In this document: positions 7,834-15,695 of the stretch, piece after piece
Numbering within the stretch: position 1 is the first letter of the stretch
Layout: every line of letters begins with the position of its first letter
Source of the DNA: Acidobacteriota bacterium
GTDB taxonomy: Bacteria; Acidobacteriota; UBA6911
Reading direction: 5' to 3'
Length of the DNA stretch: 43,231 nucleotides
NCBI GenBank assembly: GCA_016929335.1
Contig: JAFGIY010000095.1
Span: 1-43,231 of the forward strand
Notes under the pieces: generated by a model
Database searches by the model: none
What the model was told of the DNA's origin: nothing
The model's input: the letters and a program-made list of their open reading frames with translations, nothing else
Translations under genes and position numbers: made by a program

Positions 7834-10305
7834 ATGAAGCGATTGGGCATTTTATTGGTCGGAATTTTGAGCTTTGCAGTCTCGGCTTACGCGGAAGATC
7901 TATCGGCCGCCTCTCCTCAAGATCTGCTTGGCGTTTATAAGCAACTGCGGACCATCGCGGTTGGGAACGAAGCCGCTCTTGTCGAAAATGTTGTTTTGAG
8001 GCGCGATGCGGCAACATTTACTTTCGTCAGCGGCCGCATGACATTTGCGGCGCCGATTGCCGGCCGGGTGCTGGCCGCGCAGTTCCAGGGCGAAGGCAAG
8101 TTTGAACTCCAGCCGCCAACTGTTCTCGATAAGCGCCAGGTATCGCGATTCACAGGGAAAGCCGGCGTCGAAGACACGTTTCGAGAAGCGGTCTTTTTCT
8201 TTACCGACGATACCTATGCCGAGTTCTGCAAGCTGATGAAGATCCAGGCTGCGCCGGCCACCGGCGAAAAGGCGATGATCCCGGCATCGCAGAAGCAATA
8301 CATTGAGAGCTATAACGGATGGATTGAAAATCAGCGCAAGGGCAATCCCGTTATGCGCAATCTTGGCGCGCGAATTCTGGCGGATCTGACCGACAGCGGC
8401 AGCAGGGGATTTTTTCTTGCGGACTTCAAAGCGAAAGAGGCAGGCGATTTGCTTTTTCACATCAGCTGGAATCGTGACTCCCTGCTTCTTCCGGATGCCG
8501 GCAGGGGAGAGGAGGTCATACTGCTCCACTTGAATCCCGGGAACTATTACGAATGGTGGTCCGGCTTTCACCTCGCAGATGAATACGCCAAATCGCCGCA
8601 TGTGGATCACCGCGCGCTTCTGGTGAGCAGTCCTGTCACACACATTGATCTGCAGGTCACAAAGGACAACCATATTTCGGCGACGGTGGATATGGAATAT
8701 GTTGTGGCGGAAGGCTCGTTGCGCGTGCTCCCCTTCGGGCTGGACGGCGTCCTGCGCATCAGCTCCATTGAAGACGGCAGCGGCAACAAACTCAACTTCA
8801 TCCAGGAAGATCGCAAGCTCGACAGCGATCCGTGGCTGATTCTTCCTGCACCCGCCCGGCCGGGAGAAAAACACAAGATCAAGATTGCGTATTCGGAGGA
8901 TTCGACGCGCGACAGCAGGATTGTCTTCCAGCAGGGAGCCGGACTTTATTATGTGACATCGCGGACGTCATGGTTCCCAAGCTTTGGTGCAATCGACGAC
9001 CGGACGCAATTTCAATTGCACGCCCGCTCTCCCAAAAAATTCAAATTCGTTGCCAGTGGGACTCGGCTCTCGTCAGAGACTGTCAAAGATGAGCTTATAA
9101 CAACCTGGAAAGGAGAAATCCCTTTCTGCGTTTTTGGGTTCAATTACGGCGCATTCGTCGAATCGTCGCAATCCTCTCCCAATCTGACGGTAACCGCCTA
9201 TGCCGGCAAAGAAGTGCCCGATGAACTGAAACAGCTTGAAGCGGAAATGTCGTTGCTGGAACTGGCGGGAGCATCCGATGTAGTGAACCAATCCGGAATA
9301 TTGCGAGGCGGATTCAATACCGCGGCGAATGTAAAATATGCTGCGGGCATCAGCAATCAGGCATTCAAGCTATTTGAATTTCTATATGGTCCGTTGCCGT
9401 TTAAAGCCGTATCGGTTACGGAGCAGCCAATCCGTGGTTATGGCCAGAGCTGGCCGAATCTGATATTCCTTCCCTATGATTCGCTGCTGGATGCGACAAC
9501 GCGCAACAGTCTTGGACTTCAGGATAGCGGCGGCGAGCGCGAATTTTACACTATCGTCGCAGTGCACGAAATGGCGCACCAGTGGTGGGGCCATCTGGTC
9601 GGATGGAAGACCTACCATGATCAGTGGCTGTCCGAGGGACTCGCAGAGCATTCTTCAGCTCTTTACCTGCGCCAGTTTGAACCGAACAAATGGAGCACCT
9701 ATTGGGACTTGAGGCGAACCTGGCTCCTCTCCAAAAATAGCTCCGGCTACCGTCCCGTGGATGCGGGCCCTATCTGGCTGAATGACCAGCTGAACGATCG
9801 TTACCAGGGCCGCAACTCCGGCCTCATCTATTACAAAGGCGCCTATGTTCTCGAAATGCTGCGAGCGACTATGTACGACTCCAAAAACGCCGACAACCGC
9901 TTCCTCGCCATGATGCGGGATTATGCCAAAACCTATGCCGGCCAGAACGCCTCCACGGAAGATTTTCAGCGCATCGTGGAAAAGCATATGGGAGAATCCA
10001 TGGAGTGGTTCTTCAACCAATGGGTCTATGGAGTGGAGATTCCGTCCTATGACTTCAAGTATCAGTTGACGGACGCCGGAGGCGGGCAGACGGACCTTTC
10101 GATGACGATCACTCAATCCCGCGTTTCCGAAAATTTTCGGATGCGGCTGCCGCTGCAATGCGTCATTAACGGTTCATCGCGCCACCTGGGCACGATTCAG
10201 ATCATCGGAACCAAACCCTACACGGTGAATATCAAGTTGCCGGTGCGTCCGGAGAAGGTGATACTGGATGGGGAGCGCAGCATTCTGGCCGAAATACATC
10301 AGTAA
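7834..10305 (+). CDS. M1-family metallopeptidase, exported
   Basis: An 823-residue protein starting at the ATG at 7834, three bases after GGAGGG; it opens with a signal peptide (MKRLGILLVGILSFAVSAYA). The frame extends 40 codons upstream but without a signal. The zinc site is intact: HEMAH at 578-582, then 18 residues to Glu601 (gluzincin HExxH-x18-E). The exopeptidase GAMEN loop is not recognisable; the equivalent place, about 40 residues upstream of the zinc motif, reads RGYGQSWPNLIF. Residues 20 to about 290 are a family-specific N-terminal region, followed by the M1 N-terminal beta domain and the thermolysin-like domain. The role is inferred as periplasmic peptide hydrolysis, with unclear exo/endo specificity. 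It is monocistronic. Confidence 0.88.
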   Translation: MKRLGILLVGILSFAVSAYAEDLSAASPQDLLGVYKQLRTIAVGNEAALVENVVLRRDAATFTFVSGRMTFAAPIAGRVLAAQFQGEGKFELQPPTVLDKRQVSRFTGKAGVEDTFREAVFFFTDDTYAEFCKLMKIQAAPATGEKAMIPASQKQYIESYNGWIENQRKGNPVMRNLGARILADLTDSGSRGFFLADFKAKEAGDLLFHISWNRDSLLLPDAGRGEEVILLHLNPGNYYEWWSGFHLADEYAKSPHVDHRALLVSSPVTHIDLQVTKDNHISATVDMEYVVAEGSLRVLPFGLDGVLRISSIEDGSGNKLNFIQEDRKLDSDPWLILPAPARPGEKHKIKIAYSEDSTRDSRIVFQQGAGLYYVTSRTSWFPSFGAIDDRTQFQLHARSPKKFKFVASGTRLSSETVKDELITTWKGEIPFCVFGFNYGAFVESSQSSPNLTVTAYAGKEVPDELKQLEAEMSLLELAGASDVVNQSGILRGGFNTAANVKYAAGISNQAFKLFEFLYGPLPFKAVSVTEQPIRGYGQSWPNLIFLPYDSLLDATTRNSLGLQDSGGEREFYTIVAVHEMAHQWWGHLVGWKTYHDQWLSEGLAEHSSALYLRQFEPNKWSTYWDLRRTWLLSKNSSGYRPVDAGPIWLNDQLNDRYQGRNSGLIYYKGAYVLEMLRATMYDSKNADNRFLAMMRDYAKTYAGQNASTEDFQRIVEKHMGESMEWFFNQWVYGVEIPSYDFKYQLTDAGGGQTDLSMTITQSRVSENFRMRLPLQCVINGSSRHLGTIQIIGTKPYTVNIKLPVRPEKVILDGERSILAEIHQ

Positions 10306-10514
10306 TTAACAGGCATTGCGTCGGATGACATTGTTGAGGGAGGGGGGAAAGCCGCAAAAACTCAGAGTCTCTCTGCGCAGCCGGCTGGGTTTCAACAGCA
10401 ACTCAATCCCTTTTTACGGAGAACGGGATGCGCTGCTCGTTGATGCATCCCAATAGATCAGCGACACGCACCGGATGATGGCCGGTATCATTCTCATGCG
10501 CAAAAGCCTAAGGC
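10306..10514. other. Spacer after the M1 peptidase gene
   Basis: No gene or clear terminator seen; includes a purine run (GAGGGAGGGGGGAAAG). Confidence 0.3.
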
Positions 10515-10550
10515 CGGGAAGGATTGGCTGCCGCTTAGGATTCAGGCTTG
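10515..10550 (+). repeat. Dispersed repeat fragment (left piece)
   Basis: GGAAGGATTGGCTGCCG followed by a GGATTCAGGC version of the GGCTTCAGGC block. This is the beginning of the repeat core and it overlaps the last few codons of the cupin gene. The continuation of the repeat appears again on the far side of that gene, at 11128. Confidence 0.6.
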
Positions 10551-11023
10551 GATTTTTTGCTCCTATTGGCTTGCGGATCTGCGATGGATTGCGGCTCGAA
10601 GGCGCCGTCGGACATCTGCGCTCCTTGCCCATACTCCCCTGTCGTTGATATCTCCAGGAACACGAACGGCTTGGTTATTTTCGTTACCTTCAAGGGGCAA
10701 TGCTTCAGGCCCGGCGGGATAGAGACGACCGTAGCGCTGGTTATGAAATGTTCCTCCAATTCGTCCCCGAGGCAGATGCGGATTTCAGCTCCCAAATCAT
10801 TGATATTTTCGGGATTCCCACCAATGAAGCAGAGCAATTCGTGGAAATCATGGGAATGAGCAAACGGAACCTCGTAGTTGGTATTAATGCAATGGTAGCC
10901 CAACGTTGTGCCATTTTTATATTCCCCGTGGTGGGCAAATAGTGACATGCCGGTCATGCCCGGTTCCGTTTCCACATAAAAAGGCCCTCGAATCACATTT
11001 CTCCAATATTTTTTCGCTTCCAT
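10535..11023 (-). CDS. Small cupin-fold protein
   Basis: A 162-residue soluble protein. The ATG at 11023 is preceded by AAGGAGG with a 9-base gap; a further 90 in-frame codons upstream are the translation of the hexamer repeat and repeat DNA and are excluded. Residues 45-125 look like a single cupin barrel: an early His pair with acidic partner (HSHDFHELLCFIGG), a Gly turn, then the second motif PPGLKHCPLKV. The first motif could bind a metal. The C-terminus (from about 140) is polar and lysine-rich and runs into repeat sequence. The substrate is unknown. The gene is alone and lies exactly between two pieces of the dispersed repeat. Confidence 0.75.
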   Translation of the reverse strand: MEAKKYWRNVIRGPFYVETEPGMTGMSLFAHHGEYKNGTTLGYHCINTNYEVPFAHSHDFHELLCFIGGNPENINDLGAEIRICLGDELEEHFITSATVVSIPPGLKHCPLKVTKITKPFVFLEISTTGEYGQGAQMSDGAFEPQSIADPQANRSKKSKPES

Positions 11024-11127
11024 ATCCAGTTTCCTCCTTCTGAGAGACGACCCTGTATTATTGTGACACATTCCGGGAAAAGCTGTGAACATCAACATGG
11101 AAGGGTACGGCTTTATAATACCGATAT

Positions 11128-11175
11128 ATTGGACCTCGGACGCACACTTTTCCGCGCCTCGCTCGATCTGGACAT
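11128..11175 (+). repeat. Dispersed repeat fragment (right piece)
   Basis: TTGGACCTCGGACGCACACT followed by TTCCGCGCCTCGCTCGA corresponds to the repeat core directly downstream of the piece at 10515-10550. The two pieces bracket the cupin gene. Confidence 0.6.
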
Positions 11176-11190
11176 TTTTTGGAGAAGCGG

Positions 11191-11250
11191 TCCAAGTCGA
11201 AGTCCAAGTCCAGGTCGAGGACCAAGTCGAGGTCGAAGTCGAGGTCGAAG
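11191..11250. repeat. Tandem hexanucleotide repeat, ten units
   Basis: Ten consecutive 6-base units of consensus TCSARG (TCCAAG, TCGAAG, TCGAGG and variants), with one degenerate unit (ACCAAG). A multiple of three, so it keeps any frame open, which explains the spurious Asp-Leu and Val-Glu repeat translations here. It lies upstream of the cupin gene start. Confidence 0.85.
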
Positions 11251-11389
11251 TCTGGATTTGCCGAGAGTTTGTTTTCAAATTGGATATTGCCAAAACAATC
11301 CCCCTTCACGCAGCACTACAAATTCGATTTTTGACCTCGACCTGGCCCGATATGAGATTTGTAGCTGCGGATTAAAAATATGCAGGCGG

Positions 11390-11836
11390 TTATTGCCTTC
11401 TGTACGACAGGAACAAAGTCAAGCCTCCGACGAACAGGATTGTCGTCAATCCAATCAGGATTGACACGCCCACAGTCGAGCTGAACAGACCGGCGAGCTG
11501 CGCCCGTTGCCAGAAGCCGAAGACGGCAATTACGCACAGTATGATGGCCAGTGCCAAGCCTTCAGCCCAGACGACGGGTCTTGTCAACTGCGCCATCTCA
11601 ACGCTTTTGCGGCGCAATTGAGCTCGCCACCACAGGTAGCCGGGGGAGGCAGCCCGCGCCGTCATCAGGGAGGATGCTCGGCCGGACTGAAGTATTTCAA
11701 TTGCAAACACGATCTCTCTGCAGCGGCTGCATTTCCCGACATGCTCCAACAGCACGGGATCCGCATTCTGAGGCCACTGATTTTCCTTCAGCATCCCGGC
11801 GATTGTTTCTTCATGAGGACAGAATGGAGATCTCAT
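11390..11836 (-). CDS. Membrane anti-sigma-like protein with zinc-finger motif
   Basis: A 148-residue protein. The ATG at 11836 follows GGAGG with a 7-base gap. The N-terminal 40 residues carry a zf-HC2/ZAS-like pattern: CPHEE near the start, then EHVGKCSRC (His-x3-Cys-x2-Cys). Two hydrophobic segments follow near residues 80-100 and 110-135, ending in a short basic tail, so it is an inner-membrane protein with a cytoplasmic zinc domain. That is the usual plan of an ECF anti-sigma factor. The start overlaps (ATGA) the stop of an upstream frame that encodes only the C-terminal end of a sigma factor, so its partner appears to be lost. Confidence 0.7.
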   Translation of the reverse strand: MRSPFCPHEETIAGMLKENQWPQNADPVLLEHVGKCSRCREIVFAIEILQSGRASSLMTARAASPGYLWWRAQLRRKSVEMAQLTRPVVWAEGLALAIILCVIAVFGFWQRAQLAGLFSSTVGVSILIGLTTILFVGGLTLFLSYRRQ

Positions 11837-11982
11837 TTCCGCACCTCCGATTTCATCATCTCCTGCCGCAATGCGCGAGCCAGCTTGTGTCTGGCCCTGA
11901 AAAGAGTTAGACGGATGCCAGTTCCGTCTCGTTTGCCGGCGACGGCTTTCCCTCGGCGGCGAATGGCCGTTTCGGCAATTTT
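11833..11982 (-). pseudogene. C-terminal remnant of an ECF sigma factor
   Basis: Read in the frame that ends in the TGA overlapping the anti-sigma ATG, this gives about 49 residues: KIAETAIRRR, then TGIRLTLFRARHKLARALRQ and a short tail. The second part has the form of region 4.2 (recognition helix followed by RARxxL) of ECF sigma factors. Two stop codons lie directly upstream of the Lys and no regions 2 or 4.1 are found. The ATGA overlap with the zinc-finger gene is the standard sigma/anti-sigma arrangement, supporting the identification. Confidence 0.5.
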
Positions 11983-12062
11983 TCAGTTTCAATCTGGCCC
12001 AGTAACAGACTCATGCTGGAAAACAACAGAATCATTAGCATAGAAACAGCGAGTTTTTTCAC
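11907..12062 (-). CDS. Short exported ORF, possibly a truncated gene
   Basis: A 51-codon frame from GTG with a strong GGGAGGGG ribosome-binding site five bases upstream. Residues 1-23 are a good signal peptide (KKLAVSMLMILLFSS core). The remaining 28 residues are polar without features and overlap, in another frame, the sigma-factor remnant. Either a very small exported peptide or, more likely, the 5' end of an exported-protein gene joined by deletion to the 3' end of the sigma gene. Confidence 0.4.
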   Translation of the reverse strand: MKKLAVSMLMILLFSSMSLLLGQIETEKLPKRPFAAEGKPSPANETELASV

Positions 12063-12180
12063 GATATCCCCTCCCGCCGATACAACGGTTCAGTCGCGCT
12101 TTTGTTATCAAATTTTTCGCTGCAAATATAACGGTACGAAACCATGCGGCAGCAAGGAGGCTATCCAACAATCCGGAATG

Positions 12181-12572
12181 GATCGGGCTTTCAGCCCTTG
12201 TTGTCAATGCAACTTCATTCCTGGGGCAACGCCCCAGCGCCCAGGGTTGGCCGCGCTTTTTGCGGTCAACCCTGGGAGGAATCGTTCAATAAATCAACCC
12301 TGAAAGGGTTGCGTGCTCGCTCAACTCCTTCAGGGTTGAGGAATGGCAATTTATACCCAGGGTTGGCTGCAAAAAGCGCAGCCAACCCTGGGCTCTGTTT
12401 CGCAGCCGCTTCGCGGCTGTCCGGGTCGTTTATTATCATCCCAGTCTCAAATGTAGAAACTCCAGGGCTGGCCTAAATTGAGTTGGCCGCTCCGCGGCGC
12501 CTAAAGTTAACGCTTATGGGGCAACGCCCCAGGAAACAGATCGGAATATGAACAAGGGCTGAGAGCCCGATC
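12181..12572. repeat. REP-like palindrome cluster with terminal inverted repeats
   Basis: The ends, 12181-12202 and 12551-12572, are complementary at 21 of 22 positions. Inside are at least six hairpins: CTGGGGCAACGCCCCAG (12221), a CCCAGGGTTGGC stem at 12240-12276, CAACCCTGAAAGGGTTG (12296), a perfect 15-bp stem at 12356-12392, GCAGCCGCTTCGCGGCTG (12402) and TGGGGCAACGCCCCA (12518). No coding frame. The pattern resembles REP/BIME-type clusters moved by TnpA-REP (Y1) transposases; no such transposase is in the window. Confidence 0.7.
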
Positions 12573-12752
12573 CGCGCATTGGAAAAGGCTCTGTAATACC
12601 TGGCCAGCTTAAGAATTCTGTGATCAACTTGCTCCCGCCGGTCTTTTCTGAGCTACAATAAGCTTACTTTCAAAATGTATTTTGGCGCATCAAAGCAGTT
12701 GTCGATCTGGGGTGTGATACCCGACGTGTAGTGCTATCTCAAAAGGCCCAAT
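12573..12752. other. Leader region of the beta-propeller lipoprotein gene
   Basis: Contains the AAGG ribosome-binding site seven bases before the ATG at 12753. No convincing promoter hexamers chosen. Confidence 0.3.
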
Positions 12753-14378
12753 ATGAAACGAATGATGATTGTGCTCGGCGTAATGATCCTGTGTTGCTTT
12801 TCAATCTCAGCATGCAAACAAACGCCTGTGGCGCGAGTCATCGCGCACGGTGCCGCGATCAAGGGTGCTAACGGCCTCTACTTTGATAGGCACGACCGTC
12901 TTCATATCGCCAGTGTATTCGCGCGCGCGATCGCGGTAATGGATCCCAACAATGGCAAAATCCTTGACCGCATTGGGCCTGAGCGCGGTGTGGATACGCC
13001 GGATGATGTAACGTTTGGACCTGACGGCTCGCTTTACTGGACGTCCATCATAACCGGTGAAGTGGGCAGACTCAAGCCGGACGGGAAAAAGATAACCATC
13101 GCCCGGCAGTTGGTGGGCGCAAATCCAATCACCTTTTCAGAAGACGGACGCCTGTTCATCGCGCGGGATTTCCTTGGGAAGGGGCTTTATGAGCTTGATC
13201 CTGAAGGCGCCAAGCCGCCCCGCCCGATCGACGAACAGCTGGCCGATTTCAATGCATTTGATTTTGGGCCTGATGGCAAGCTGTATGGCCCTCTTTTTTC
13301 CGACGGCAAGATAATTTCGGTGGATGTGGATAGCGGCGTTAAGCGAACCGTCGCGGAAGGATTCAAGGTTCCTTCTGCAGTAAAGTTTGATGCGCAAGGC
13401 CGTCTGTTTGCACTCGATTACGGAGCGGGCAGAGTATTCCAGGTCAATCCTGCCAATGGGCAGAAGACCGAATATGCACAACTTGAGCCCGGACTGGACA
13501 ATTTGGCTTTTGATTCCAGAGGGCGATTATTCATATCGTGTGCTAACACGGGCGCGATCTACGAAGTGCTCGCCGATGGCAAAGAGCGAACCGTCAGTCC
13601 GGGAGGGATGAACAATGTCGGCGGTATTGCCGTGATCTCACGGGCTGATGGCGAATCGATCTATGTGCCGACCGGTAACGCGATAGTTGAGTTTGACGGC
13701 CAAACAGGCAAACAGCGCAGCTTTGTTCAATCACTGCTCGGTTCATCACAGCTGCAGATGCCGATGACGCTTGCAGCTCACGGCAAGCAGCTTGTGACCT
13801 CATCGCTTCTTTCAAATGCCGTCCAGGTCTGGGATCCTGCAACCAATGCTGTCCTGCAAACGCTTGCAGGAGTATCTGCCCCGATGAACGCAATCAGCTT
13901 TCAGGGCGATGTAGTGATAGCTGAGTTGGGCACGAATCCCCCGCGAGTAGCGCGTATCAGCATGGCGAATCCGGCATTGCATACAACACTGGCAGAGCTG
14001 AAGACGCCAGTCGGCTTGGCCGCAACGGCGAAGGATCTCTGGGCGAGCGATTGGGCAGCCGGGACGGTTGTGCAAATAATTAAAGGAGGAGCGCTACTGA
14101 AGCCGCCGATCGTCGTGGCAAGCGGTCTAAAGGGGCCGGAAGGCATGGCGGTAACACCCGATGGCGGCTTGCTGGTGGTCGAGAGCCAGGCCGGCAAGCT
14201 GTGGCGGATTGACTTGCAGACCGATAAGATCAGCTCCGTAGCGGAGAAATTGGAATCAGGTGCGCCGGGCCCACCGGCTTTGCCGACATGGATTCTTGAC
14301 GGTGTGGCAGTCGGGCCATCCGGTGCAATCTACGCAGGCGGCGATAAAGCCAACGTGGTTTACCGGATTGATAACTAG
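12753..14378 (+). CDS. Beta-propeller (SMP-30/NHL-like) lipoprotein
   Basis: A 541-residue protein with a lipoprotein signal peptide: hydrophobic core then FSISAC, giving lipid-modified Cys21. The rest is built from propeller blades of the SMP-30/gluconolactonase or NHL kind, seen as repeated units such as VTFGPDGSLYW, FDFGPDGKLYG, VKFDAQGRLFALD, LAFDSRGRLFIS and MAVTPDGGLLVVES. Two propellers (roughly 25-300 and 300-541) are likely. Residues for a metal site cannot be assigned reliably by eye. The location should be the outer or inner membrane facing the periplasm. It is monocistronic; the next gene is 500 bases away beyond repeat fragments. A lactonase or a scaffold role are both possible. 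Confidence 0.8.
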   Translation: MKRMMIVLGVMILCCFSISACKQTPVARVIAHGAAIKGANGLYFDRHDRLHIASVFARAIAVMDPNNGKILDRIGPERGVDTPDDVTFGPDGSLYWTSIITGEVGRLKPDGKKITIARQLVGANPITFSEDGRLFIARDFLGKGLYELDPEGAKPPRPIDEQLADFNAFDFGPDGKLYGPLFSDGKIISVDVDSGVKRTVAEGFKVPSAVKFDAQGRLFALDYGAGRVFQVNPANGQKTEYAQLEPGLDNLAFDSRGRLFISCANTGAIYEVLADGKERTVSPGGMNNVGGIAVISRADGESIYVPTGNAIVEFDGQTGKQRSFVQSLLGSSQLQMPMTLAAHGKQLVTSSLLSNAVQVWDPATNAVLQTLAGVSAPMNAISFQGDVVIAELGTNPPRVARISMANPALHTTLAELKTPVGLAATAKDLWASDWAAGTVVQIIKGGALLKPPIVVASGLKGPEGMAVTPDGGLLVVESQAGKLWRIDLQTDKISSVAEKLESGAPGPPALPTWILDGVAVGPSGAIYAGGDKANVVYRIDN

Positions 14379-14480
14379 AAACAGTGCCAGGCACATATTT
14401 TATTTGAATCTCGAAACTGGAGGAGCCTATGAATCCTTCGCATGCGGAACCAAACCTTGTGCCGGGCAGGGACAGGTGCT
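14379..14480. other. Spacer after the lipoprotein gene
   Basis: Holds a short GTGCCAGGCACA-type word and no gene. Confidence 0.3.
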
Positions 14481-14670
14481 TTATCCATGACTTCTTTTCG
14501 TTTTGCAAAGAAGTTTTAAACAATGCAACATGTGAAAATACAGAACTTGTTAAGATGCTGAAAGCTGACGGCTGACAGCGCGCGGCCGCTTCATCGGCTT
14601 CCCAAATTCTTGGTTGCGGCCAGCGGCCGCGCTAGGAAGTATTCGCTGCCGTTTTGGCTTCAGGCGATTG
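14481..14670 (+). repeat. Dispersed repeat fragment with left extension
   Basis: Matches 7028-7200: CTTTATCCATG, CAAAGAAGTTTTAAA, then a GCGCGCGGCCGC stem facing GCGGCCGCGC, then GGAAGTATTCGCTGCCG and TTTTGGCTTCAGGC, where similarity stops. The later part of the repeat reappears at 15590 beyond the cyclase gene. Confidence 0.65.
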
Positions 14671-14891
14671 CAGGCAGCGTGATTGACTCTATCAGAAGCT
14701 TGAGACGCGACAGATTGCGGGGAGCCGGATTGAAGGCGGCAGCTAATCGCTCCTGCCCTTTTTCTGGAATTTGGCGAGCCGGGCTATGAGTTCATCAGTT
14801 ATTATTAATCTCCAGGGACAACTGGTATCGCGGGTTTGTGTTCAGGAATCAGTATTCTTTGAGATGTTCTATTTATTGAGAGGTGACAGCT

Positions 14892-15581
14892 ATGGCAAAA
14901 ATCGAATGGTTTGATATCACTCTTCCCTTGAATAATGAAATACCTATCCCCCCACCCATGCCGCAGCAACCGGGGCAGGCGCCGCCCTCTGAACTCAGTA
15001 TCCCTTTGGCGACAGTTTATCGCTTTTTTGATGTCGATAAGGGCGACAAGGTGACAATGTCCCGTATCGAAATGACCTCGCACGACGGCACTCATATCGA
15101 TTCACCGCTGCACTTCATCCCCGGCGGCACAACCATCGATGCCATGCCCATCGAAACCACGATCGGACCCTGCCGCGTGATTCAAATCAAGGATGAAACA
15201 TCGGTTACGGTGAAGGAACTCAAGCCGTATAAAATCAGAGCCGGCGAGCGAATTTTGTTCAAAACGAAAAACTCGCCGAATGTTTGGGCCGTGAGACAGT
15301 ACACCGGCAAGTCTGTTACGGTATCTCTTGAGGCTGCCCGATACCTGGCGGAGAAAAGGATACGACTGGTTGGCATCGATTACATTTCCATCGCCAGCGC
15401 GGAGCCGATGGAAAACGTCAATGATGTCCATAAGACTTTTCTCAGCAATGGTATCTTTATTCTCGAGGCGCTGAACCTCACGGGAATCAAACCCGGCAAG
15501 TACGATCTTTTCTGTCTGCCTCTTCGATTAGAAAAAGGCGATGCCGGCCCTTGCCGCGCAATCCTAAGGAAGAAGAAATAG
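14892..15581 (+). CDS. Cyclase / kynurenine-formamidase-like metal hydrolase
   Basis: A 229-residue soluble protein. The ATG at 14892 has GAGG eight bases upstream; a GTG three codons earlier is less likely. The cyclase-superfamily (PF04199) metal motif is intact: His64-x3-His68-x-Asp70-x3-His74 in SHDGTHIDSPLHF. The C-terminal halves of these enzymes usually carry a second His/Glu pair; HKTFLSNGIFILEALN supplies His and Glu in about the right place. The family hydrolyses amides or lactones (arylformamidase, isatin hydrolase). No tryptophan-degradation genes are nearby, so the substrate is unknown. It is flanked by two pieces of the dispersed repeat. Confidence 0.85.
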   Translation: MAKIEWFDITLPLNNEIPIPPPMPQQPGQAPPSELSIPLATVYRFFDVDKGDKVTMSRIEMTSHDGTHIDSPLHFIPGGTTIDAMPIETTIGPCRVIQIKDETSVTVKELKPYKIRAGERILFKTKNSPNVWAVRQYTGKSVTVSLEAARYLAEKRIRLVGIDYISIASAEPMENVNDVHKTFLSNGIFILEALNLTGIKPGKYDLFCLPLRLEKGDAGPCRAILRKKK

Positions 15582-15589
15582 AATCAATG

Positions 15590-15630
15590 GCTGCTTAATA
15601 CGCGATTGCCTTATTGCAATTTGCCGGGTA
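15590..15630 (+). repeat. Dispersed repeat fragment (3' part)
   Basis: TTAATACGCGATTGCCTTAT followed by TGCAATTT corresponds to the TTTAATACACGATTACC block of the long copies. It begins nine bases after the cyclase stop codon. Confidence 0.55.
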
Positions 15631-15695
15631 ATGCAATCAACCTCATGCCACAGGCAAAATTGGCCGACACAGGCCTTCGCTTGTGCTCGAGCGGA

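Noticed and set aside
11058..11309. Protein with Asp-Leu/Val-Glu repeats
   Set aside because: It is only the translation of the hexanucleotide tandem repeat, which stays open in all frames.
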